The position numbers were made by a program, and so were the translations under genes. Below, one piece after another: positions 57,662 to 64,000 of a stretch of DNA of 64,000 bases. The notes beneath the pieces are model-generated. The model was not told the origin of the DNA. It ran no database searches and saw nothing but the letters and a program-made list of their open reading frames with translations. The DNA is from Flavobacterium tibetense (GTDB lineage Bacteria > Bacteroidota > Bacteroidia > Flavobacteriales > Flavobacteriaceae). How positions within the stretch are numbered: position 1 is the first letter of the stretch; each line of letters starts with the position of its first letter. The stretch is taken from NCBI RefSeq assembly GCF_003293845.1, contig NZ_QLST01000009.1, forward strand, positions 1 through 64,000. Reading direction: 5' to 3'.

Positions 57662-57684
57662 GTAAAGTTACCAAAAATTGGTAA
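57662..57684 (-). promoter_or_regulatory. parDE promoter region with overlapping palindromic operator
   Basis: The palindrome ttaccaa (57668-57674), aaa, ttggtaa (57678-57684) is perfect. On the minus strand it runs into TAACTTTA (57662-57669), a near match to the -7 box. A dimeric ribbon-helix-helix protein such as ParD bound here would block transcription. This is inferred from the arrangement. Confidence 0.5.
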
Positions 57685-57777
57685 TTTTCCCGAATTTTTA
57701 ACGGATTATTTTGAAAAATTGTTTAATGGTTAGGATTTAAGGATTATAAAAGGAGATTTTTATAGGTTGTAAAAAAT

Positions 57778-57801
57778 AAAACCTCTTGAGAAAGAGGTTT
57801 T
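57778..57801. terminator. bidirectional-looking terminator
   Basis: Stem aaaacctctt (57778-57787) with aagaggtttt (57792-57801), loop gaga, T-rich on both sides. It lies about 110 bp past the stop of the HEPN-like gene on the minus strand. Confidence 0.7.
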
Positions 57802-57909
57802 ATTGATTTTAAAATTTATTTTTTGGATTTTTGATAGTATTATTTTTTTAATATTATTGCAAAAATCGTAATAGTTGTACTTTTAAGTATTCAATAATAG
57901 TTATGGAAA

Positions 57910-59028
57910 TTATTGATGTGTTTTTTTAATTTCAAATTCAAGTTCAATTGGTTCTCTTTCTTCTACAATTACAAATTCACCAACATCTAAATTAATAAAT
58001 TCAGGTTCATTGTTTCTTGGGACAATTGATAACATGTATATTTTTAATTTTTTATTATTACTTAATAACTTAAACCAAGAGTTTTCTAAATCTTTAGAAA
58101 AAGTTCCTATCATAGAGGATTGAAAACCAATATTTGTTTCAAGTTGATTATTATTAATAGTGAAAAATATTTTGTCAGCCCAATCAAATTTACCGAAATC
58201 ATAAAAGCAACTTAATTGACATACTAACAATACAGGCAAGTCTTCATCATAGTCGAATGCAACTCCTAAAATCCCTGAATTATTTAAATTTTTGTTACAT
58301 ATACTTTTACTAGAAAAGTAATTAAGTAAAAAATTATTAAGAGTTTGTAAAGAATAGATAGATTTAAAAACTTCTTGATTACTTGCAGAAATTTTCCCAT
58401 CTAGTGATACTATTTTGTCGTTAATAATTTTATAATTATTATGACCAATTGTATTTCTTATCTTAGAATTGAATGCAGTTTCGAAAAGATTATAAATTAG
58501 TTGATAGTTCTCTAATTTAGATTTAATATTATTAATTAAAACACCTTTTTTTAAATTTCCATTTCTATCTTTAAAATTAGCTAATTCGATTTCTATTTTC
58601 TCATTTATATTTAATTCAAGAAAAGAAAAAAATACACATAACAAAATTTCTATTTCATAATATTGTTGATATAAAAAACAAGTATTATGATTTAAATTTG
58701 AATTTGTCATTTCTAACGCTATTTCAAAAGTATTTAGTCTTTTTTGAGAAAATATTTCTGAATGCTCATTTCCTGAGTAATGTTTTATTAGATTGTTGTG
58801 CTTTGAAGTTCCAATTCTTAAGTCTAAAATCTTTTTAAATTCCTCAAGTGATTTTTGTTCTTCTTTGTTGAGTAATAAGGTGTATAGCCAATTTCTGTAA
58901 TAGAAAAATGCGTTTTTGTCTTCAGAAAAAAGTTTAAGTAATTCTCTTTGAAATATTTTAGGTTTTTCAAGCTTAAAATCAGAAGAAATCCAATGCTCAA
59001 AATTTAATATTCGGTCTCTTAATCTCAT
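57910..59028 (-). CDS. unknown protein with HEPN-like RNTIGH motif
   Basis: A 372-residue soluble protein that I cannot assign to a family. It is richer in Asn, Ile, Lys and Phe, and more AT-rich, than its neighbours, which suggests recent transfer. The middle part is helical (YQQYYEIEILLCVFFSFLEL, then a second long helix). It contains Arg191-NTIG-His196, matching the R-x(4-6)-H motif of HEPN RNases with the usual polar residue after Arg. The C-terminal third is beta-rich and acidic. It lies between the parDE pair and HMG-CoA lyase. A defence or toxin role is possible but unproven. Confidence 0.6.
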   Translation of the reverse strand: MRLRDRILNFEHWISSDFKLEKPKIFQRELLKLFSEDKNAFFYYRNWLYTLLLNKEEQKSLEEFKKILDLRIGTSKHNNLIKHYSGNEHSEIFSQKRLNTFEIALEMTNSNLNHNTCFLYQQYYEIEILLCVFFSFLELNINEKIEIELANFKDRNGNLKKGVLINNIKSKLENYQLIYNLFETAFNSKIRNTIGHNNYKIINDKIVSLDGKISASNQEVFKSIYSLQTLNNFLLNYFSSKSICNKNLNNSGILGVAFDYDEDLPVLLVCQLSCFYDFGKFDWADKIFFTINNNQLETNIGFQSSMIGTFSKDLENSWFKLLSNNKKLKIYMLSIVPRNNEPEFINLDVGEFVIVEEREPIELEFEIKKTHQ

Positions 59029-59186
59029 ATTTATTTAATGATAATTCATTAGTTTGTTTCAAAATTCAAGAGGAATTTTCTTTACTAATACTAATATACC
59101 AAATATAAACAAAATTTCCTACAACCCTAAAATTTCCCATTTTCAAAAACCCCAAAAAAACCATTTCATAAAAAAGAATTCTTTAC

Positions 59187-59194
59187 TATCTTTG
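59187..59194 (+). promoter_or_regulatory. -7 box directly before the HMG-CoA lyase gene
   Basis: TATCTTTG ends 6 bp before the ATG at 59201, so the transcript would be leaderless or nearly so. It also argues against the longer reading frame from 59054. Confidence 0.45.
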
Positions 59195-59200
59195 GCAACT

Positions 59201-60064
59201 ATGAATCGAGTAAAAATTATAGAATGTCCGCGCGATGCCATGCAAGGTATCAAAGATTTTATTCCAACGGAGAAAAAAGTACAATACATTCAAGCGCTCT
59301 TGCGTGTTGGGTTTGATACTATTGATTTTGGTAGTTTCGTTTCGCCAAAAGCCATTCCGCAAATGCAAGATACCGCTGAGGTTTTAGCCCAACTCGATTT
59401 ATCCCAAACCGAAAGCAAATTACTGGCTATTATTGCCAATACAAAAGGCGCCGAATTAGCTTCGGTTCATAAGGAAATTCAGTATTTGGGTTTTCCGTTC
59501 TCCATTTCGGAGAATTTCCAAATGCGAAACACACACAAAACCATTGCCGAAAGTTTGATTACGCTGCAAGAAATTTTAGAAATCGCTAATCAATCCAATA
59601 AAGAAGTGGTAACTTATATTTCCATGGGCTTCGGAAATCCGTATGGCGATCCATGGAACGTAGAAATAGTAGGCGAGTGGACCGAAAAATTAGCCGCTAT
59701 GGGCGTAAAAATCCTATCGCTTTCTGATACTATTGGAAGTTCAACTCCAGAAGTGATTAACTATTTGTTTTCTAATTTAATATCTAAATATCCAAATGTG
59801 GAGTTCGGCGCTCATTTGCATACAACGCCAGATACTTGGCATGAAAAAATTGATGCTGCCTACAAAGCGGGTTGTTTGCGTTTCGATGGTGCTATAAAAG
59901 GTTACGGCGGCTGTCCTATGGCAAAAGACGATTTGACCGGCAACATGCCAACAGAAAAATTGTTATCCTATTTCACCACTCAAAAAGCCGATACCAATTG
60001 CCACGCCATCAGTTTTGAAAGTGCTTATAATGAAGCTCTAAAAATATTCAACGTCTATCATTAA
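59201..60064 (+). CDS. hydroxymethylglutaryl-CoA lyase
   Basis: Splits HMG-CoA into acetyl-CoA and acetoacetate in leucine and ketone body catabolism. The 287-residue TIM-barrel enzyme has VKIIECPRDAMQGIKDFIP, DFGSFVSPKAIPQMQD, SMGFGNPYGDPW, LSDTIGSS, the metal-binding HLHTTPD, and the C-terminal GAIKGYGGCPMAKDDLTGN with the catalytic Cys loop. I start at 59201 because the 49 residues before it are low-complexity and unlike the family. It is followed by intergenic element copy C. Confidence 0.92.
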   Translation: MNRVKIIECPRDAMQGIKDFIPTEKKVQYIQALLRVGFDTIDFGSFVSPKAIPQMQDTAEVLAQLDLSQTESKLLAIIANTKGAELASVHKEIQYLGFPFSISENFQMRNTHKTIAESLITLQEILEIANQSNKEVVTYISMGFGNPYGDPWNVEIVGEWTEKLAAMGVKILSLSDTIGSSTPEVINYLFSNLISKYPNVEFGAHLHTTPDTWHEKIDAAYKAGCLRFDGAIKGYGGCPMAKDDLTGNMPTEKLLSYFTTQKADTNCHAISFESAYNEALKIFNVYH

Positions 60065-60098
60065 ACCCATTACCAATCACCTATTACCCAATACCAGA

Positions 60099-60243
60099 AG
60101 CCATTCCAGCCATCCATTACAAGATTTTTTCAACAAGTCTTTTTTTGTAAGTTATAAAAAGAGCTTCTTAGGTCGCTTTTTTACAGCAACAAAAAAGAGC
60201 CTTCTTCAAAAAAATGCTTTTCATTCCTGTCTGGGCTAAAAAC
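60099..60243 (+). repeat. dispersed intergenic element, copy C
   Basis: Third copy of the family seen at 42.7 and 44.5 kb. It has CATTCCAGCCATCCATTACAAG at the left in two parts, GAGCTTCTTAGGTCGC (60161-60176), CAGCAACAAAAAAG, and TTTTCATTCCTGTCTGGGCT at the right. The preceding 35 bases are a CCAATACC-type simple sequence. It occupies most of the gap before guaB. Confidence 0.6.
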
Positions 60244-60261
60244 AATCTCGTTTTTTATTGA

Positions 60262-60293
60262 AACTGAATACTAAAAACTGAGCACTGAATACT
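60262..60293. repeat. ACTG-core degenerate repeat
   Basis: Reads ACTGAAT ACTAAAA ACTGAGC ACTGAAT ACT, seven-base units. It shares ACTGAGCACTGA with the copy inside yggS. It lies just before the guaB -7 box. Confidence 0.6.
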
Positions 60294-60302
60294 TTTTTTA
60301 AC

Positions 60303-60310
60303 TATCTTTG
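60303..60310 (+). promoter_or_regulatory. -7 box for guaB
   Basis: TATCTTTG lies 30 bp before the guaB ATG. The ACTG repeat occupies the -33 region, where no clear TTG is found at the right spacing. Confidence 0.5.
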
Positions 60311-60340
60311 CATGCAATTTAACAACTACAACAAATTGCA

Positions 60341-61813
60341 ATGAAAGCACACAATTCAAAAATCGTAGGAGAAGGCCTTACTTACGATGATGTCCTTTTA
60401 ATACCGAATTATTCTGAAATCTTACCGCGTGAAGTTAGTATTCAAACTAAATTTTCTAGAAACATTACGTTAAACGTTCCTATTGTTTCCGCAGCAATGG
60501 ATACCGTTACCGAAAGCTCTATGGCAATTGCTATGGCGCAAGAAGGCGGAATTGGAGTTTTACACAAAAACATGACCATTGCCCAACAAGCAGCAAAAGT
60601 AAAAAAGGTAAAACGTGCCGAAAGTGGTATGATTATCGATCCAGTTACTTTACCATTAACGGCAACTGTTGGTGATGCTAAAAGAGCCATGAAAGAATAT
60701 AGCATTGGCGGCATTCCAGTAGTTGATGAAAACCAAATTTTAAAAGGAATTATCACCAATCGTGATTTGCGTTTCGAAAAAGTGAATGATAGAATTATTA
60801 CAGAAGTAATGACATCAGAAAACTTGGTAACTGCAAAACAAGGCACCACTTTAGCACAAGCCGAAGAAATTCTACAAGAACATAAAATTGAAAAATTACC
60901 AGTAGTAAACGACGATTTCAAACTAATCGGATTAATTACTTTTAGAGATATTACCAAATTAACATTAAAGCCTAATGCTAATAAAGACCAATTTGGTCGT
61001 TTGCGTGTAGCAGCCGCTTTAGGTGTTACTGCTGATGCTGTTGAACGCGCAACCGCTCTTGTAAACGCAGGAGTTGACGCTGTAATCATCGATACCGCTC
61101 ACGGACACACCAAAGGTGTTGTAGATGTTTTAAAAGCAGTAAAAACAGCATTTCCACAATTAGATGTTGTAGTTGGAAATATTGCTACACCAGAAGCTGC
61201 ACAATATTTAGTAGATAACGGTGCTGATGGCGTAAAAGTAGGAATTGGACCAGGTTCTATTTGTACTACTCGTGTAGTGGCTGGAGTTGGTTTTCCACAA
61301 TTTTCTGCGGTTTTAGAAGTCGCTGCGGCTATAAAAGGTAGCGGCGTTCCCGTTATTGCAGATGGTGGTATTCGTTACACAGGCGATATTCCAAAAGCGA
61401 TTGCAGCTGGAGCCGATTGTGTCATGTTAGGTTCGTTATTAGCAGGAACTAAAGAATCACCAGGAGAAACGATTATTTTCGAAGGAAGAAAATTCAAATC
61501 GTACCGTGGAATGGGTTCGGTTGAAGCTATGAAAGAAGGTTCAAAAGACCGTTATTTCCAAGATGTAGAAGATGATGTGAAAAAATTAGTTCCAGAAGGA
61601 ATTGTTGGTCGCGTACCATACAAAGGAGAATTAAACGAAAGCATGCAACAATTCATTGGCGGTTTAAGAGCTGGAATGGGTTATTGTGGTGCAAAAGATA
61701 TCGCAACGTTACAAGAAACAGGAAGATTTGTAAGAATTACAGCAAGCGGCATTGGTGAAAGTCATCCACACAATGTAACGATTACCAAAGAAGCTCCGAA
61801 TTATTCGAGATAG
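60341..61813 (+). CDS. guaB: inosine-5'-monophosphate dehydrogenase
   Basis: Oxidises IMP to XMP, the rate-setting step of GMP synthesis. The 490-residue protein starts with GLTYDDVLLIPNYSEILPREV. A pair of CBS domains interrupts the barrel (about 95-205, IDPVTLPLTATVGDA to FRDITKLTL). The active-site loop is GPGSICTTRVVAGVG with the catalytic Cys. Also visible are IADGGIRYTGDIPKA and the flap motif YRGMGSVEAM. Ends in a terminator. Confidence 0.98.
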   Translation: MKAHNSKIVGEGLTYDDVLLIPNYSEILPREVSIQTKFSRNITLNVPIVSAAMDTVTESSMAIAMAQEGGIGVLHKNMTIAQQAAKVKKVKRAESGMIIDPVTLPLTATVGDAKRAMKEYSIGGIPVVDENQILKGIITNRDLRFEKVNDRIITEVMTSENLVTAKQGTTLAQAEEILQEHKIEKLPVVNDDFKLIGLITFRDITKLTLKPNANKDQFGRLRVAAALGVTADAVERATALVNAGVDAVIIDTAHGHTKGVVDVLKAVKTAFPQLDVVVGNIATPEAAQYLVDNGADGVKVGIGPGSICTTRVVAGVGFPQFSAVLEVAAAIKGSGVPVIADGGIRYTGDIPKAIAAGADCVMLGSLLAGTKESPGETIIFEGRKFKSYRGMGSVEAMKEGSKDRYFQDVEDDVKKLVPEGIVGRVPYKGELNESMQQFIGGLRAGMGYCGAKDIATLQETGRFVRITASGIGESHPHNVTITKEAPNYSR

Positions 61814-61835
61814 ATTCTAGTGTTCGTTGAAATAC

Positions 61836-61868
61836 AAACCTGACAGGTTTCAAAAACCTGTCAGGTTT
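61836..61868. terminator. bidirectional terminator with self-complementary arms
   Basis: Stem aaacctgacaggttt (61836-61850) with its exact complement (61854-61868), loop caa, flanked by T-rich sequence. Each arm is itself an imperfect palindrome (aaacct-gac-aggttt). It lies between guaB and the CAP gene, which end toward each other. Confidence 0.88.
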
Positions 61869-61869
61869 T

Positions 61870-62379
61870 TTATTTTGCACCAAACAACTGCACAACATAA
61901 ATTTTCTTATTCTCCCAATCGATACTAAAACCAATTTCCGTGAAAGTATATTTCGGATTTATCATGTTTTTCAGATGGTTCGGAGATTTTTTCCAGAGTT
62001 GAACTATTTTCAAAGCTAAAGCGTCCAAATCTTCATTGGAATAGATTTGATTTTTAATTCCAGTAAACAAAAGATTTTCTCCTACTAAATTAAAATCATT
62101 TCCACCATAAAAATACACCCGATCTTTTGGGTTTACTTTCTTTGAATTCGCTTGTTCGTGCGTTAGCGTTTGCACTTTCGCGATGTATTTTGCGTGGTCT
62201 TCAGCGGCTTTTAACAAAAAAGTATCCAAAGTCAAAGCTGTAACAGCAAACGCTTTTCGTTCTTCATTAACCAACTGTAGTATTTTTGTTTTAAGTTGAT
62301 TGGTATTGATTTTGGTTTCTTTTTGACCGAAACTTAAAGTTGTTAGGAGAAGTAGGAATATGTTGAAATGGGTTTTCAT
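61870..62379 (-). CDS. CAP-domain (SCP/PR-1-like) exported protein
   Basis: A 169-residue protein with a Sec signal (1-18, ending SFGQ). The CAP fold is visible: ILQLVNEERKAFAVTALTLD, LLKAAEDHAKYIAK, LTHEQAN, VGENLLFTG, and the late WKKSPNHLKNMINPKYTFTEIGF. The His/Glu pair typical of the CAP cavity is present (LTHE, HLKNM, EIGF). Function in bacteria is unclear; protease, lipid or peptide binding has been suggested. It lies 8 bp after the next gene upstream on the same strand. Confidence 0.9.
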   Translation of the reverse strand: MKTHFNIFLLLLTTLSFGQKETKINTNQLKTKILQLVNEERKAFAVTALTLDTFLLKAAEDHAKYIAKVQTLTHEQANSKKVNPKDRVYFYGGNDFNLVGENLLFTGIKNQIYSNEDLDALALKIVQLWKKSPNHLKNMINPKYTFTEIGFSIDWENKKIYVVQLFGAK

Positions 62380-62387
62380 ATCTAAAT

Positions 62388-64000
62388 TTAATAATTTTTG
62401 GTTTTTATGTTATTACATTTTTTGCAAAAATCATCTTTAATTTGTTTATTTCTCATGAGGTTAAAGTTCTCCTTTTGCCATGCACACCACTCATTTTTGT
62501 TGAGTTGGTATACTTTATTTAGAATTTGTTGATTCTGTTTTGTGTTACTTTCATTAAATAAAAGGGTTGCAGTTTGAGCAAGTAACAAAGCTTCTTCTTT
62601 TGAAAATGATGGTTTGTTAATTTCGGGTAATAACAAAGCTACACTATATTGATATGCAGTCCAATGATTCAAAAATAAAGCCAGTTTTAAACGGTCTTCT
62701 TTTGTTTTACAATTTGATTTAAAGCTAGAATAGACTCTGTTAAAGTAAGTATTTATGCTTGAATAATCATTTATATGATTGCTGTAATAAAGTAAAATAT
62801 AATCAAAATTAGATTGTAGCTTTTGATTGCTTTTAAATTTTGAAAAGTGATTTTCTAATGTATTAGGCTTCGTTACATTTGTTAGTTTATTGGTGCTAAT
62901 ATCCCAATTTTCTAATAAATCTTTGTTTATTTTACAATATAATACTAGTAAATTATGTTGTGAATCAATAGAAAGTGTATCGAATTTTTCTAACCAAATT
63001 TTAAGAAATTGAATGGTTTTGAAATCATTATTTTGATTTTTAGAGAGAACAGCTGCAGCATTTTGAACAAGCGTCGCATTCGTTTTAATTTCGTTAAATA
63101 TTAATTCTTCAAAAAGACAATCGGTATATTCGCTTTTATAAAGTTTTGATAGTGCAGCAATTGCTTTATTGTTGTTTTTTTCAAAAATTGCTGTTCTTAA
63201 ATTTAATTCTGCAAATATAGTTTCATAATCAATTTCTTCGATATCATTGGTTAATTCACCATAATAATTCACTACTAATTTTGAAGTTCTTTGCGTGTTT
63301 AAATAGTTATTCCAATATTCCTGATTTGTATTGATATAATTTCTAATTTCTTTTTTGGGCTTACTAATCCATTCATCTAGATTTTCCATTGCAAGTTGGA
63401 GATAACACATTTCCCAGTTTTCTTTAGCAATTTTTAGGGATGGTTTTACTTTAATGTTTAAAGAATCGATAGCAAATTTTTCAATGGCAACAGCTCTTTC
63501 ATTATGAAGTTTAGTGTTGATTGCTTCATTTCCTTCGACTGAACTGAAACTATAAATTTGAATAGAATGAACTTTGTTGTTAGTATTGTAGTAATAATTA
63601 TTTATTGGTTTAATTTTGTTTTTATCAAATTCAAACGTGATTTCATTAGTGTAAATAATTCCTTTATTGCTTAAAATCACATTTTTTGGATTTTCAATAA
63701 TTGGTTCAATTGGGAATAAATCAATAGTATCCGAGTTTACTTTTAAGGGAACAACATATTCGCATGCACAACTATCAAAAATTAGAACAACATTTGCTAA
63801 AATGTCTTTACCAATTAAATGTGAAGGAACTTTTCCAACGGTTGTAATAAGCTTGAATTCATTTTTAGCAATATTATTTTCCAACAGTTCATTTCTAAAA
63901 ACTGGTTTTGCCAAAACGCCATCATATATAGGTGAAATATCAAATTTGTTTGAACTTGTACAACTCATTTGTTCTTTTTCAATAAAATCTATTGCAATTC
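62388..64000 (-). CDS. large protein with OmpA-like segment, partial (window edge)
   Basis: At least 526 residues, open in frame to the right edge (ten more codons), so the start is outside the window and the ATG at 63968 is probably not the true start. The middle part has ITFEFDKNKIKPINNYYYN followed by IQIYSFSSVEGNEAINTKL and NERAVAIEKF. This resembles the OmpA C-terminal (peptidoglycan-binding-type) pattern of an N-D-x-L-x-x-xR region. The C-terminal half is helical with no family I recognise and ends in a Cys-rich tail (DDFCKKCN). It is probably an envelope protein. It is co-directional with the CAP gene (8-bp gap). Confidence 0.65.
   Translation of the reverse strand, partial: IAIDFIEKEQMSCTSSNKFDISPIYDGVLAKPVFRNELLENNIAKNEFKLITTVGKVPSHLIGKDILANVVLIFDSCACEYVVPLKVNSDTIDLFPIEPIIENPKNVILSNKGIIYTNEITFEFDKNKIKPINNYYYNTNNKVHSIQIYSFSSVEGNEAINTKLHNERAVAIEKFAIDSLNIKVKPSLKIAKENWEMCYLQLAMENLDEWISKPKKEIRNYINTNQEYWNNYLNTQRTSKLVVNYYGELTNDIEEIDYETIFAELNLRTAIFEKNNNKAIAALSKLYKSEYTDCLFEELIFNEIKTNATLVQNAAAVLSKNQNNDFKTIQFLKIWLEKFDTLSIDSQHNLLVLYCKINKDLLENWDISTNKLTNVTKPNTLENHFSKFKSNQKLQSNFDYILLYYSNHINDYSSINTYFNRVYSSFKSNCKTKEDRLKLALFLNHWTAYQYSVALLLPEINKPSFSKEEALLLAQTATLLFNESNTKQNQQILNKVYQLNKNEWCAWQKENFNLMRNKQIKDDFCKKCNNIKTKNY

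Noticed and set aside
59054-59200. N-terminal extension of HMG-CoA lyase
   Set aside because: The 49 extra residues are low-complexity (Asn/Lys/Pro) and the -7 box lies inside this stretch.
60442-61089. A 215-codon open frame antisense to guaB
   Set aside because: Shadow frame of a strongly conserved gene, no promoter and no recognisable domain.

Overview
The window is a chromosomal segment of a low-GC member of the Bacteroidota, most likely Flavobacterium or a close relative. The evidence is the gene set and order (rsfS-ftsH-LUD-cdsA-psd, bamD-rpoZ-coaBC-DUF4835-recN-fabI, rpsF-rpsR-rplI), a fused CcsBA protein of over 1,000 residues, a protein with a type IX secretion (T9SS) C-terminal sorting domain, weak or absent Shine-Dalgarno sequences, and promoters with the Bacteroidota TAnnTTTG -7 box. 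About 68 protein genes are supported. No rRNA, tRNA, CRISPR array or prophage was recognised, and no stretch without a gene exceeds 300 bases.

Layout. 1-1.3 kb: the 3' end of a group II intron (maturase C-terminus, domains V and VI) next to a DUF3885 gene with two palindromes upstream. 1.5-7.0 kb (minus): rsfS-ftsH, then LUD-cdsA-psd-ACBP-superoxide dismutase, joining proteolysis, phospholipid synthesis and envelope redox defence. 7.1-18.1 kb: birA, ccsBA, a two-helix K+ channel, a universal stress protein, a glutathione peroxidase lipoprotein, a GNAT enzyme, menD, DUF2853, nadC, a YihY membrane protein and a chalcone isomerase-like protein. 18.2-25.2 kb: priA, a LytTR regulator, the S6-S18-L9 operon and ligA. 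25.2-28.2 kb: two tandem YhhN-like membrane proteins and a 5'-nucleotidase split into two genes. 28.3-35.5 kb: dapA, bamD, rpoZ, coaBC, a DUF4835 protein, recN and fabI. 35.7-42.7 kb: a T9SS-exported multidomain protein, a family 2 glycosyltransferase, coaE and a two-component system. 42.8-52.9 kb: mostly minus-strand housekeeping genes (acyl-ACP thioesterase, miaA, 6-TM ion channel, DnaQ/GIY-YIG fusion, yggS, DUF1015, hbd, Gfo/Idh/MocA oxidoreductase, XRE regulator, smpB) plus pcm. 53-57 kb: an OmpW porin, a YdeI-like protein, pepT and pyrD. 57.1-59.0 kb: a small accessory patch with a ParDE-type toxin-antitoxin pair and an AT-rich gene of unknown function that carries a HEPN-like RNTIGH motif. 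59.2-64 kb: HMG-CoA lyase, guaB, a CAP-domain protein and a partial OmpA-like protein.

Beyond the genes, the window carries several families of intergenic sequence. Three copies of a roughly 130-150 bp element lie at 42.7, 44.5 and 60.1 kb. Degenerate ACTG-core heptad repeats sit at 46.9, 49.3, 52.05 and 60.27 kb. Sequence resembling two intergenic repeat types also occurs in frame inside yggS, where it encodes two variable loops. Candidate regulatory structures include a leader upstream of rplI that can fold in two exclusive ways, a palindrome overlapping the parDE promoter, and several -7 boxes so close to the ATG that the mRNAs may be leaderless. I see no large, clearly new multi-gene system. 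The best leads are the yggS loops and the HEPN-like gene next to parDE.
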